Shown here: positions 1 through 11,170 of the stretch, piece after piece
Numbering within the stretch: position 1 is the stretch's first letter
Layout: each line of letters opens with the position of its first letter
NCBI GenBank assembly: GCA_028583685.1
Contig: JAMXIF010000065.1
Coordinates: 35,023,034-35,087,033, forward strand
DNA: 64,000 bases
Source: Petaurus breviceps papuanus
Taxonomy: Eukaryota > Chordata > Mammalia > Diprotodontia > Petauridae
Direction: 5' to 3'
The notes under the pieces: generated by a model
Seen by the model: only the letters and a program-made list of their open reading frames with translations
Database searches by the model: none
What the model was told of the DNA's origin: nothing
Program-made: the position numbers and the translations under genes

Positions 1-59
1 ACTCCCCAAGAGAGTTTGCAAGAGACAAAAACCAAAGCTCAGAGAGAAGTGACTTATCT

Positions 60-140
60 AGGCCTCTCTTTATAACCCCAGTGCTTAGCACAGTACCTGC
101 TTGGCTTGTAGTAATAAGTGTTTGATGACTGACTGACTGC
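60..140 (+). repeat. L2 LINE 3' terminus, short fragment
   Basis: The stretch carries the L2 ending CAGTGCTTAGCACAGTACCT followed by a TAGTAATAAGTGTTTGATGA-like tail. Only the terminal 80 bases or so are recognisable. Confidence 0.6.
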
Positions 141-244
141 AACAAGAGGAAAATACCAGGGGTAAGATTGGAAGTCAGGTCTTCTAATTCTGTGGTCATC
201 ATCCCTGAAGCTGGGGGAAAAGGCCAGAGCTGTGCATAAGGAAG

Positions 245-600
245 AATTCTGGATTAACTTTGAGAGACTAAGTTTTTCTCAGCAATACAATGATCCAAGA
301 CAATTCCAAAAGATTCATGGTGGAAAATGCTGTCCACATCCAGAGAAAGAACTATGCAAATCAAAGCATACTATTTTCTCTTTTATTTTTCTTTCTCATG
401 ATTTTTCCCTTTTGTTCTGATTCTTCTTTCACATGACTAATGTAGAAATGTGTTTAATATGATTGTACATGTATAACCTATATCAGATTTCTTACTGTCT
501 TGGGGATGGGAGAGGGGAGGAAGAGAGAAAAAATTAAAAATCAAAATCTTATAAAAGCGAATATTAAAAACTTAAAAAAAATGAATTTATAAAAAAGAAA
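245..600 (+). repeat. Marsupial L1-type LINE 3' UTR, 5'-truncated
   Basis: This is the 3' UTR of a marsupial L1-like element. Landmarks are AGCAATACAATGATCCAAGA, the GGTGGAAAATGCTGTCCACA block, ATGATTGTACATGTATAACC and an A-rich tail ending near 600. No reverse-transcriptase sequence is present in this copy, so it is a short 5'-truncated insertion. It sits directly upstream of a second, longer copy in the same orientation. Confidence 0.7.
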
Positions 601-607
601 AAAAAAG

Positions 608-1335
608 AATTCTGGAAAAGTTGCAATTAAACTATCTAGTTCATATGCCCAAAGGCCTATAAAGCTGCATAACCTTCAATCCAGCAGTACCACTATTACG
701 TCTGTTTCCCAAAGAGATCATAAAAATGAGAATAGGCACACAAGTACAAAAATAATTATAGCAACTCCTTTTGTGGTGGCCAAGAATTGGAAACTGAGAA
801 GATGCCCAATAATTAGGGAATGGCTGAACAAGCTGTGGTATATGAATATAATGGAATACTATTGTGCTATAAGAAATGATGAACGGGATGACTTCAGAAA
901 AATCTGGAAAGATTTGCATGAACGGATGCTGAGTGAAGTGAGCAGAACCAGGAAAACATTGTACACGGAATCGGCAACACTGTGTGATGACCAACTTTGA
1001 TAGACCCAGCCCTTCTTTCCCAGCAACTCAATGATCTTAAGACAATTCTAAAAGACTCATAGTGGAAAAATCCAGAGGAAGAACTGTGGAGTCTGAATGC
1101 AGATAGAAGCAAACTATTTTCCCTTTCTTTTTCTTCTTTCTTATGGCTTTTTCCTTTTGATTCTAATTCTTCTTTATAACATGACTAACGTGGAAATACA
1201 TGTAATATGATTGTACCTGTATAGCCTATACCAGATTGCACAGCATCCTGGGGAGGGGGGAAGAGAAGAAAATTTAAAACTCAAAATCTTGTAAAAGTGA
1301 ATGCTGAAAACTAAAAATAAATTTTTTAAAAATAA
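608..1335 (+). repeat. Marsupial L1-type LINE: ORF2 C-terminus plus 3' UTR
   Basis: Translation across 770-990 gives the L1 ORF2 carboxy-terminal motif, with WKLRRCPIIREWLNKLWY then MEYYCAIRNDE and an SEVSRTRKTLY ending, equivalent to the eutherian WIKKMWYIYTMEYYSAI region. The 3' UTR follows (1000-1280), with ATGATTGTACCTGTATAGCC and an A-rich end near 1335. The insertion is 5'-truncated and interrupted by stops, so it is not mobile. Confidence 0.75.
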
Positions 1336-1344
1336 AATGAACTA

Positions 1345-1460
1345 TCAGTTCAACATGCTTTAATTAAGTACCTTTTCTATGGACCAGGTACTATGCTGGA
1401 TAATGAGGGTATAAAAGCAAAAAAGAAAAACTCTGCCCTCAAGTAAGGGGCTCACTCGGG
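1345..1460 (-). repeat. L2 LINE 3'-end fragment
   Basis: GGACCAGGTACTATGCTGGA and CTGCCCTCAAGTAAGGGGCT match the reverse complement of the L2 3' end (tgtgccaggcactgtgct ... ccctcaaggagctcac). Confidence 0.6.
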
Positions 1461-1464
1461 ATCT

Positions 1465-2235
1465 CTAAGCATGTCTATGCCACAAACCTCCCTTTTGATG
1501 GCCAAGATCCTTAGGAATTCTTAGGGAGAGAGTGATGCGTACACCTGCACTCTCCCCTCTCCTGCTCAAGTATTTAATTGTCAATGTCTCCTTATCTGCT
1601 CTATCCTTGTGACTTCAAGACTTTGAAGATCTTGTGCTCACAAGAAATCAAGACAGAGAGTGGTAGGCTACAGGTACAGAGCAAGGCGTATATTTTAATG
1701 TGTTAATTTGTTTTGATTTGCTACAAAAGAATATACTGTCTTAGAGACAGATGAATCAGTAATAGGAAAGTAAGAAGGAGGGGCAAGGAAAGAAAAAAAC
1801 TCGCAAATAAAACATCCTATTTTTAAAGAGCCCAAATCAACAATTTTCAATTTAAAAAAAGAAGCAAAAAACACCACCACCATCCAAAAAGCAACCACCA
1901 ACAATAGCAACAAAAGCATTCCTTAATCGGGGCAGGGATAGAGACCCAGGATTCCACTCGAAGGGGCAGCTCTGGGCTACCAGTTCCTGAGAGTGGTGGA
2001 AGCAGGAAGGTTGCTCTCTGTTGGGGTTCAAGAGAGCTGCAGACTGGGGTGTGGTGGCTGGGAGGAGGAAGCAGTGGTGGCTGGGAGGAGGAAGCAATGG
2101 TGTCCTATTTCTGCTCATGATTGTCACTTTTTGTGCTGAGTACAGTTGTTTCTTTGCTTCTTAAGGAATGCAATCCCTTTAAATTTCAGGAGGCTCTCAT
2201 TACACCTCTGTGCAAAAAAAGAGAAATCTAAAACT
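1465..2235. other. Stretch with no recognised gene or repeat
   Basis: No family is recognised apart from an A-rich, CCACCACCATCC-bearing patch at 1850-1920 and a near-duplicated GGTGGCTGGGAGGAGGAAGCA at 2055-2100. Both strands have scattered stops and no splice-flanked exon-like frame is evident. Confidence 0.4.
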
Positions 2236-2239
2236 AGTC

Positions 2240-2420
2240 CAGAAAGATTTGACTGAAACTTGACTGTGAACAGTTTTAAATGGCAAGCTAAGGGGTTTAT
2301 AATTCATTCTAGAGACAATAGGGAGACATTGAAAGTTCTTGAGCAGTGGAGTGACATAGTCAGACCTATATTTTAGGAAGATTATTTTAGAAGTTGTGTG
2401 GGGCAGTGGTATCAAATTTA
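2240..2420 (-). repeat. L2/L3-like LINE fragment
   Basis: AGTGGAGTGACATAGTCAGA followed by TAGGAAGATTATTTTAGAAG is the reverse-complement pattern of the old CR1/L2-clade LINEs common in marsupials. Confidence 0.5.
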
Positions 2421-2984
2421 AATAGAAACAAGGTCCACTACACCCACCCTAGGATCTCTGCAAACCACATATTGACTTAGAAAACTACATATAAATATCA
2501 TGTTTTATTGCATGTACATATATGTATATATGCTCACACATATACATAGTATATTGTGTGTATTTATATGTATATGCATGTACATCTATATTTTGTTATA
2601 TGCACATGTTTATTCTGTTAAATATTTCTGAATTACATTTTAGTCTGGTTTGGGTTGCACTCAGGAGTGTTGCAGGTGACATGACACCTTTGGGCCTTGT
2701 GACTGGTACTTCTGGTATGGAGGACGGGTTGGAGAGAGAGAGGAAGCCAGAGAGACCAATCACAAGTCCAGGCGAAAGGGCACGAGGATGTGAACTAGGG
2801 CAGAGGTCATAGGAGTGGAGACAAGATAACAGATATGGGAGGTGTTATGGAGGTAGAATTAATGAGGTGGTGAGTCTAGGTGGCCCCCCTGACAGAAATA
2901 GGGAAATTTGTGTGACGTGTATTTGGGAGAAGGGGAGTTGGGTGGCCAGGGAAGGAGGAAGATAATAAGTTCAAGAATAGATTT

Positions 2985-3180
2985 AAAACTAAAAATGACA
3001 TTAGAGGTAATGAGGTCAATCCTCCCCTTTTACAGATGAGGACACTGAGTCCCATAAAGGTAAAGTGATCTGTCCTAAACCACACAAGTATTAAATGGCA
3101 GACAGGGTTTGGATTTAGCTGTCCTGACTTCAAATTCAGTGATCTTTCCAAGGTACCAAGATGCTTCTCAGTTCTATTTC
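2985..3180 (-). repeat. MIR SINE fragment
   Basis: CCCTTTTACAGATGAGGACA, a degraded GTGATCTGTCCTAAACCACA and GGATTTAGCTGTCCTGACTT are the MIR core in reverse orientation. Confidence 0.65.
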
Positions 3181-3599
3181 GGATATATTCAATTTGCAAT
3201 GCCTATGAGACATGGAAAGGAAGGTACCCAGCATGCAGGTGGAGACTGAGAACTGGACCTCAGGAGACAGATTAAGGCTTCTGCACAGAGTTCATCATGG
3301 AAACCATGGGAGCTCATGGGATCATCAAGACAAGGGACGGGAAGGTTCAACAGGGCCCCAGACAGAGCCTAGCTACATGATACCAAAAAATGAGGGGAAA
3401 GTATCAAGGTGGAAAATCCTGGCATAGTATGATTCTGTGGTTTCCCTTTCTCAACCAACATGCCTGCACTCAGTCTATTCAGAGAGCAATAATCAGCCTC
3501 CTGGGATCTGAAATTACATTCCTCCTGGAAGACAGCAAAAAAAGGTCTTTCAGACCCAGAAACATGCCCCCAATCTAACAGCTTCTTCCAAAACACTGA

Positions 3600-4365
3600 G
3601 AAACTTGTTGTCCTCTGGGGAGTCTAATCACACCTCCTGGTGGCTCTCTATCCTCTGCGTGGTCAAAAGGAATGAAGAGCCAGGGCGTCTACAGCATCTG
3701 ATGGGTTCCACCTCCCTCCCCCCACGCCCAGGCAGAAGGGTCTACTGCCCACCTCTGACATCACAGATGGTTTCCTAGGAAACTAGGATGCTGTGGATGT
3801 CACCCTGAGTTTATCACCAGCAACAAGTCAGAGACAAAGTCCTTTGGCGTAAGCTCCTTATTCCCCGGCTTCCTGCCTATTGACAGAGGAAGGAAGGAAG
3901 GATTAGAGAAAGAAATACACAAGCGTAGCTAATACACATTTTTTTCCAGAGCGTATGCGTATCCTCTCCACACACACTCACGGACAACACTCCGACACTG
4001 TAATGCTTCTTCCCCTTTCTCACAATGGCTCTGGAAGCATCTGGGTCACGTGAGCTGCTGACTGGTGATGTTTGTGTCTAAGTGAAGGAAAAAAAATCCC
4101 TTAAGCCAAACAAGCCAGCCACCAGGCTTGGCGTACTCCAGAGTCAATCTTTTCCTCCCACCTCATCCCGAGGGAGGGGGAAGGTGCAGCTCTGAGCCCA
4201 TGACATCGTGAGCATCTCCATGGAAACACTGATGTAAGATACCAGGCTGGTGACCTCATTTGCTGGGAATGGGACTCAACAGACAAGCTGAGGTGGGGGT
4301 GGGAATATTGAGCTGTCCCTGGGCTTAAAACTCAGGGGACCCAGACAACTAACCATTCACTAAAG
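3600..4365. other. Repeat-free block with palindromic motifs
   Basis: About 750 bases without a recognised repeat. It holds the palindrome GTTTCCTAGGAAAC (near 3770) and CTCCATGGAAAC (near 4215), both resembling RFX/X-box or STAT-type half-site pairs. No sustained reading frame is seen. It could be an old conserved non-coding element, which I cannot test without alignment. Confidence 0.3.
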
Positions 4366-4589
4366 GAAAATGCTTCTATATATAATTCTCTCTCTCTCTC
4401 CATCCCCTCATCTGCCCACCGTCCACTCTCATTTCATTTTTCAAAATTGACCTCATCTTATGGAGGCTGGAAGAGTACATATCTATCTGATGACTGGATC
4501 GAAGAGATGAGGGGGTAACAGAAAAGGGGCAGGGGAGAGAGAGATGGATGGAGCTGATTAGTTATTTGGTGAAATGTTAGAGACTCAAT

Positions 4590-5350
4590 ACAGAAAATCA
4601 GAATGAGGAAGGACCTTAAAACATGAAATGTTAACCATGAAAAAAGACCTAAGAACATACAGCAGAGAATGCCAGAGCTGGAGAGCTCTCTAAAACATGG
4701 AATGTCAGAGTGTGCAGGAACCTTAGAATTTAGGATATTAGAACTGGAAGGAACTTTAGAACATAGAACATCAGAGCTGAGGGGGACCTTAGAAGACAGC
4801 GTCAACGCTGGGAGGGACCTTAAAACATGAAATGTTACCATGAAAAAAGACCTAAGAACATACAGCAGAGAATGCCAGAGCTGGGGAGCTCTCTAAAACA
4901 TGGAATGTCAGAGTGTACAGGAACCTCAGACTCTAGGATATTCGAGCTGGAAGGAACTTTAGAACATAGAACATCAGAGCTGAGGGGGACCTTAGAAGAC
5001 AGAATGTCAAAGCTGGGAGGGACCTTAAAACATGAAATGTTGAATCTAGAAAGGGCCGTAAGAACAAGAACTGGAGGACCCAGACCTGAAGGGGACCTCA
5101 CAGTGTAGAAGGTCAGAATGTCAGAATGAGAAGGACCCTTAGAATTTACGATATTTGAGCTGAAAGGAAACTTAGAACATAAAATATCAGAGCTGGGAGG
5201 GACCTCAAAACACAGAACGTTATATGCCAGCTTAAAAAAACCTTAGATAACAGAAATCCAGAGTGGGAATAGATCTCAGAGCCTAGAACTTGAACATCCA
5301 ACCTGGAATAGACCTTAGAACACATAAAGCCAGAAGCTGAAGAGACATTA
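4590..5350 (+). repeat. Minisatellite (~34-bp unit) with a 204-bp higher-order repeat
   Basis: Tandem units of about 33-35 bases follow the pattern 'agaacatagaatgtcagagctgggagggacctt'-like, each built from GAATGTCAGAGCTGGGAGG and ACCTTAGAACATA. Six divergent units form a longer block that repeats: ACATGAAATGTTA-type segments begin at 4621, 4825 and 5030, spacing 204 and 205 bases. Blocks one and two are nearly identical while neighbouring 34-mers are not, so expansion was by the larger block. Units after 5060 are more degraded. Frames that read through it are by-products of the periodicity. Confidence 0.85.
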
Positions 5351-5384
5351 GAACTAAATAACTGCAGGATATCTTGGAAACTGT

Positions 5385-5530
5385 ATGACTCAGCTGCCCT
5401 GTTTTACAGATGAGGAAACTGAGGCCCAGAGAGGTGAGATATTTTGCCCTCTATCACAGGGTTGGTTAGCACTTCAGGTTTCCTGACTCCTAATCCCAAT
5501 TCCCTTCCATTTCCTCACTTTCTCTCCCTG
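5385..5530 (-). repeat. MIR SINE fragment
   Basis: TTTTACAGATGAGGAAACTG followed by AGGCCCAGAGAGGTGAGAT and a CAGGTTTCCTGACTCC end marks a reverse-oriented MIR. Confidence 0.7.
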
Positions 5531-5679
5531 CTCTTGACCTCTGGTGGGCATGGGTATCTTTATCTAGAGATGATTATAAGGGAAGGAAGGAAGACAGCTT
5601 TTCCAGAGGGACTTGTTGGGAATCCCAGGGAAGGCAGATGGTCAGAATCCTAGGACCCAGGTTAAAGCCTTCTCATTCA

Positions 5680-5815
5680 ACCTGGTCATTTTATAGATGA
5701 GGAAACTGCTCTGGATCAGTGCCAGTGATTAGACAGGTGGCAAGAAGGAGAGTCAGGATTTGAACCAGCTTGTCTTAGGACTCCAAATCTGGTGATCTTT
5801 GCACTGTGCCTTTTG
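5680..5815 (-). repeat. MIR SINE fragment
   Basis: TTTTATAGATGAGGAAACTG, then GAGTCAGGATTTGAACCAG and CTTTGCACTGTGCC, is the reverse MIR core with most of its middle degraded. Confidence 0.6.
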
Positions 5816-5819
5816 CTTC

Positions 5820-7435
5820 TGCAGAAGCCCATGACAGAAGGACCTGAGAAGGGAATGGTTGTTTCTGCAGGGGAAGAACAGAGAGGTCCAGGTCTAATAG
5901 ATTTCTCAGTAAGACTTAATGCCTGTGTTAAGCAAAGCTGCCCTCTAGCTATTCCAAGGCACTCAAATCATTTGCCTCCACAGAGTACCTCATGCCCTCT
6001 CAGTCCTCAGGCCTGAAGCAAAGGAACTTTGTAGCCCACAGAGGAATGTGGTCCAGGACTGTGCTGCTGTCAGTGACTCATTAGTAGCACAGAAAAGAAG
6101 GGGAGGTCTCCACACTGGAGGCCAGGAGCCTTCCATGTGCCATGGTGATGGCACGATGGTGGTGACTGCTCAGACAACCAAGACAGGCCACCCTGCTCAA
6201 CCCCATACCTAGCCTCCATTCATAGTGTCCTGGAGTCACCGGGGAAAACCCACTCTAGATATGAGCCTGCCAGAAAAGTCGAGAACTAAAGCACCCCTGC
6301 TTCTTTTCTTAAACATGAAATAGCTAGCCTGAAATGCCTCTCCTTTTTCTTTCCATGAATTTTACCATTTAGTTTGTTAAATCTTATTTTTGATGATATC
6401 TTTTGATTGTATTTGTATATTGATTTTAGATTTGCGTTTATGTACTACAATTGGTCAGGCCATTCTCCAGCGAACAAAATAACAACATTATTTCAAGTTC
6501 TTTGAGATCGAAACAGTGATGGCCACAGATCCTTTCATTTCTTTCCTGAAATCCTTTCTATGTCTGTTGAGCCCCAGATACAGGTGAGTGACCAGGTCAT
6601 CAGAAGACAATTGGGGTCATGGACAGTGGTCTCTGAGGTTCCTTTTCTCTCTAAAATCATAGGTCCATCTCATCCTATGGATAATCTCTCACCTAAAGGC
6701 ATGATCATATAATCTTTCACCTGCCAGCACCCTTCACATGCCATGGGGGGGGGGGAAGGGGCGTGTATTGGAAGTCAGCAGATAGCTCTAGGCTAGATCT
6801 GAGCCCTAGAATCATTAGGGAGCAATCCTGACACAAGGGGAGGAGACCCAGGTCCAAGGCTCTAGATGCATTCATGTTTCTTTGGTTCCAGACTCACCGA
6901 GTGGTTCACCTGCCCTCCCTCTTCTTCCCACTCACCAAACACTTTCTCATCACCAGATATAGGCTAGTTTGATCCAAAATCCATCAGCCCCCTTCCAATG
7001 ATCTGGTTGCCTAAGATTTCCTGGGTAGCAGAATTGTAACTAGCAGTTCCTGTATCCATAATGGAAGAGGAGACAAACAGTTTACTTCTCAGTATCCAGC
7101 CTATGTCTCTCTGGTGCCAATGGCTATACCTGCCTCCATAGCCTTAGGAGGAGGTGAGCTCAGGCAAGGCCCAGGAAAGCTGGACCCCCAAGGTGAATGA
7201 TCCTATCTGGGAGGTTTGGGCAAGGGAACAGAGGTGTTCATACTCTTTTACACCACTTTTGATTTTGGCAGTGTGGGCATTTCACTGCTGTCTGCTTCAG
7301 CTGTTTCCCCATAGATCTGATACTACAGACAGTGTCCCAGAAGAAATTCCCTTGCCCTGCACTCTCATCTCCCATGAGGACAAGGTATCAGCAGGCAGGA
7401 TACCATGATGTGAAGCTGATACAGAGGGTGTGACC
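5820..7435. other. Long stretch with no recognised gene or repeat
   Basis: About 1.6 kb in which I recognise no repeat family and no convincing exon. It contains an AT-rich patch (6360-6450) and a short poly-G run at 6745-6753. Short open frames (for example 7154-7408) lack start context or any known motif. Confidence 0.4.
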
Positions 7436-7589
7436 CAACCAAAGCTTTCTTGGCTAATAGGAAAGAGTGCCAATCCTGGAGGCAGGAGAGACCTGAGTTT
7501 GCAACTTACCTTAGACCCTTATGGACTGGCATAAAATCATTTTAGGTATGCCCACTACAAAATGGACATGCTACTACATGGAGGTAGTG

Positions 7590-7760
7590 TTGCCCAGTAG
7601 AGGGAGAGAATATGGATTTAGGGTCTGAGGACTCTGGTGCAAGGCTTGTCTCTACCTGAATGACCTGAGTCTCCGTTTTTTCATATGTAAAATGAAGTCC
7701 CACCATTTTCCTTGTCTCCCAGATTCATAACATCAGCATGGCAATGATGATAATGATGAC
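7590..7760 (+). repeat. MIR SINE fragment
   Basis: The stretch runs from AGTGTTGCCCAGTAGAGGGA through CCTGAATGACCTGAGTCTCC to TCATATGTAAAATGAAGTCC, the forward MIR order. Confidence 0.55.
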
Positions 7761-7769
7761 CAATGTTTA

Positions 7770-7830
7770 TATATTATATATATATGATATGGATAATATG
7801 ATATAATAATATCCACATATATTATATAAC
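7770..7830. repeat. (TA)n-rich simple repeat
   Basis: TATATTATATATATATGATA and related AT dinucleotide runs interrupt a MIR-like context (ACACTTTAAGGTTTGCAAAT follows). Confidence 0.8.
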
Positions 7831-7864
7831 ACTTTAAGGTTTGCAAATTCCTTTCCATCTGTGA

Positions 7865-8865
7865 GCCTTGACTCTCCACACTCCCTCACCCACGTATGTA
7901 TCCATCAGTTGGCAAGTCTTGCTGCTTCTTCCCCTACCACATTGCATGTATCTCACCCCTTCTCTCTATTTACACAACCACTGCTGAGGTCAGAGTTCAG
8001 GCTCTCATGAACGACCTCTCACTTAGCTTATTGCAACAGCCTCTGCCTGGCCCCCTTGCTGGAAGCCTTTCTCCACTCTCATCCAAACTACACACTGATT
8101 GTCCTTGCCCAAGGACATCACCGTATCACTCCCCTGTTCAGTAAACATTAGTGGCTTCCGTTGCCCCGTAGGATAAAATACAAACCCATCTGTTTACCTT
8201 TTAAAGCTCTTCTTGCCCCTATATATCTTTCCAGTCCCATTGGAAATTCCTCTTCTCCCCTCCCCAAATTACATAATCCAAAACAATCTGGCCTTTTCTC
8301 TGTTCTTCACACACAACATTCCAGTCTCCCATTCCTGAATCCTCCACGGGACATCCCTGAGATGTACATCTTCTTAAACTCCACTCAGAGAGTCATTCTC
8401 TTTTCCAAGGTCTAATCTAAGTATCAGCTTCTACGTGAAACCCTTCCTCATACTCCTTTCCTTAAGCGTTAGTACACTCCCTCCCTCCCTAAACTACCTT
8501 GGAATACTTTGTATTTGACTGTATTGGTTCTTTTTTATGCACTACTTGTATATGCACATATGAGCACATATTATATTTACACATGCACATACACATGTAT
8601 ATGTGGTGATATGCACACTATATATGTGTGTGAGTATGTATGTGTATGTGTATATACATGTATTGCATATATATGTGTATATTCATGTGAATTGTACGTG
8701 TGCGCACACATTTTTATATATAATATGTACTTGTACCCTCCCTTAGAATGTAATTTCTTTATAAATAGGGATTATTTCATTGTTTCATTCACTGCACTTT
8801 TATCACCAGGGTAGGCTGGTCACATAGTAGGCACTGGGTAAAAGCTTATTGGTTCATTGATTGAT
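7865..8865 (+). repeat. L2 LINE 3' end, about 1 kb
   Basis: The order of landmarks follows the L2 3' region: TCACTCCCCTGTTCAGTAAA, TGGCTTCCGTTGCCCC, AGGATAAAATACAAACCCAT, then a degraded reverse-transcriptase tail and finally ATCACCAGGGTAGGCTGGTC with TAGTAGGCACTGGGTAAAAG. A TG/TA microsatellite (8560-8725) has expanded inside the 3' UTR. Frames across it are broken. Confidence 0.75.
8560..8725. repeat. TG/TA microsatellite
   Basis: Alternating purine-pyrimidine runs such as ATATATGTGTGTGAGTATGT lie inside the L2 3' UTR. Short frames across it encode Cys/Tyr/Val-rich nonsense and are not genes. Confidence 0.85.
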
Positions 8866-8884
8866 TGAATTAGGAGAATGGCCT

Positions 8885-9895
8885 CTAGTGGAATGACCCA
8901 AGCACCTGCCAAAGGCCTGGGCTGTGCATTTCCTTAATGACTTGGATAGGTACAGATGACATGATTATCACATTTGCAGGTGACAAGTTTTGGAGGACCC
9001 TGATCATGGGATGTAGGATCAGGATTCTGACACGCTAAGACCACAGGATGCATCTCATAAAAGGAACTTCCATGGGGTTGAGGATGGAGTCCCCACATGG
9101 CTTAAAAGCAATCAGCAACAACATCTGAGGAGAAGATGGGGGAGTCATGACTAGCAAACAGGTCAATCACGTGGGAAAAGTTCTGGAGGTTTTAGTGAAC
9201 TCATTATGAATCAATAGTATCAATAGTAGATAGGCATGGCTGACCCCATGGCTATCATGTCCTAGGCTGTGTTAAGACATGGAAAGGACCTTGGAGGTGC
9301 CCAACTGATGTTCCACAGTACTTTTCCTTGACTCTATTGGGAGCATTGCATCCAGTTGTGGGTACAGCATTTTAAGAAGTATTGATAAACTGGAGAGGGT
9401 CCAGAATAGGCAGCTCAGGAGGTGAGGAGATGGTAAACAAGGCCATACGTGAATCAAACACAAGAACTGGCCATGTTTAGTCTGCAAAAGAGAAGGCTTG
9501 GTGGGCAGAGGGGAAGACATAAAGCACCGTCTTTAAGAATTTGAAGCAACATAGAAGAGAGACCCGGCTTGTTCTGTCTGGCCCCAGAATGCAACAAAGG
9601 GAGGAAGCTTCAAAAAACGAAATTCAGGATGGATGAACAGAAAAATGTCTTAGTAATAAATGCCGACCAAAAGGGGAATGGATTATCTGAGAGTTCTTGG
9701 CTCCTTCTAACCACAGGTCTTCAGGAAGAGGCTGCAGGATTGCTAATGAGTCAGGTATGTTGGAAAAGAGCTGCTTTGTGGAGAGGTCTTCTGGGCAGGA
9801 CTAGATGGCCTCAGAGGTCCTTCCAAAGCTGACATTCTGGGGAGCTCTCAGAGCAGATTATCCAATAGTGTTATATAATCCCCTTCTGGGGAGAT
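8885..9895 (+). repeat. CR1/L3 LINE 3' end
   Basis: Several CR1-clade landmarks occur in order: GGAGCATTGCATCCAGTTGT (the 'eyw..qlW' region of RT), AACTGGAGAGGGTCCAGAAT, TTTAGTCTGCAAAAGAGAAG and CTAGATGGCCTCAGAGGTCC. It ends in TTCCAAAGCTGACATTCTGG. That last stretch is the same as the repeat unit of the minisatellites elsewhere in the window. Frames are broken throughout. Confidence 0.7.
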
Positions 9896-10074
9896 CTCAA
9901 AGTTCAATAAGGTGCTTGGAGGCAGGGAGGTAGACCTGATGGCCACTACATCTAAGTCCATTCCTTTTCCAATCATGGGTTTCCTCCCATCACTGTGTTT
10001 GTGACCCTACCTGTTCCTAGTCCAGCATCACACTGTCTGTCTGTCCCCTGCATGACTGAGAGTGAAGGCAGCCC

Positions 10075-10215
10075 AGGTGCTGTATGGACAATGTAATGTT
10101 GGGAAAAGAACACTGGGTTTAGAGTTAAAAAGATTCAGGTGCAAACTTGCTGAGTGACTCTGGGAGAGTCACAAACCCTCTCTGTGCCTCTGTTTTAGCA
10201 TCTGTCAAATAAACT
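10075..10215 (+). repeat. MIR SINE
   Basis: AGAACACTGGGTTTAGAGTT, TGACTCTGGGAGAGTCACAA and the TCTGTTTTAGCATCTGTCAA tail follow forward MIR order. Confidence 0.7.
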
Positions 10216-10219
10216 GTTT

Positions 10220-10940
10220 GCTCTGTCCTTTATCGCCCTACCATCCTATAACTCACTCTATCATCTTCGAGGTCCATTATAGACAGGCATGCCTCGAGAA
10301 AGCATTAAGTGAGGACAGGTTAGGACTGTCAGCCTCCCAGAGCTATTTCATTGTCTCTTTTCCAGGGCTGGGCAGGGAAACCAGGAATGCCTTTGAACTG
10401 CTATTGAAAGGAGGGTTAGTGTCTCTCTTGCCTTTCATCTTCCAAGACAGATCTGAGCAGGCCAGGTTCAGGCATTACTAAAGGTTTAGCCCTCCCTTGA
10501 GGGCTGGAGCCTGCCTTGGGTGTAGTCTCCTGGAATGAGCGATACTGGGGGCAGGGAGGTGGAATCAGGATGGGAGCAGAGGGGAGTGGGGAGAGGAGAA
10601 AGAGAAGCAGAAGGAGAAGGAAGGGGCAAGGGTAAGGGGAGGACAGAGGTGGCACAGGGGCAGGGAAGGAGGGAGCTATCAGTCCTAGTCCTCACTGCTA
10701 AGACCCTGAACCACAGAGGACCAAGGATCTGGAGCAAGAAGGGACCTCAGAGGCCCTCAGCTTCCAGATTTGGCTAAATGACTTTAAAATAATGATGCCA
10801 AGAGTGGCATAAGCCTTATGCTGGGTTTTATTTCATGAATGTGGCCTGCTAGTCTCACCATCCTTGCCACAGGGCCTAATGTGTTTTCACTGGAGCCCAG
10901 GCCTGCTCAGATATCAACATCCCTGATGTTCACCCCAAGA
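10220..10940. other. Unassigned stretch with purine-rich patch
   Basis: No recognised repeat or exon. 10545-10675 is G/A-rich (GGGAGAGGAGAAAGAGAAGC). Frames in it (79-101 codons) are compositional artefacts of the purine bias. Confidence 0.4.
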
Positions 10941-10943
10941 AAT

Positions 10944-10984
10944 CCCCCCCCCCCCCCCCCCCCCCCCCCGCCCCCCCCCGGGGG
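10944..10984. repeat. Poly-C homopolymer, then G run
   Basis: Thirty-six bases, C except for one G at 10970, run from 10944 to 10979 and are followed by five Gs. Such tracts can form an i-motif or G-quadruplex and their length is often wrong in assemblies. It directly abuts the left target-site copy of the SINE at 11007. Confidence 0.9.
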
Positions 10985-11006
10985 TTGTCTCCCTCGGACC
11001 CTTCTT

Positions 11007-11170
11007 TTTTTTTTTTCATTATTTTAAGCAATCGGGGTTAAGTAACTTGCTCAAGGTTACACGGCCAGTTATTTCTGGGTGTGGTGCTGAGTGTCTGAGC
11101 CCGGGATTCAATCTCCAGGTCGTCCCAACACTGGAGCTGGTGCTCTTACTCACTGAGCCACCTGGCCGCC
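11007..11170 (-). repeat. tRNA-derived SINE, CpG-rich subfamily, copy 1
   Basis: Read on the minus strand it starts GGGCGGCCAGGTGGCTCAGT (A box) and contains GGTCCGGG-like CCTGGAGATTGAATCCCGGG (B box). It ends ACCCCGATTGCTTAAAATAA. Imperfect 14-base TSDs flank it: CTCGGACCCTTCTT (10993-11006) and CTCAGACACTTCTT (11171-11184). Related copies lie at 12417 and 49139. Confidence 0.8.

Noticed and set aside
773-1000. Host protein with a MEYYCAI motif
   Set aside because: It is the carboxy-terminal end of LINE ORF2.
4827-5108. Repeat protein (ELGGTLEHRMSEL-type periodicity)
   Set aside because: The 34-bp minisatellite gives this periodicity; both strands are open and the unit length is not a multiple of three across the array.
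4590-5350. CRISPR-like array
   Set aside because: Units are contiguous, diverged and lack unique spacers, and the genome is mammalian.
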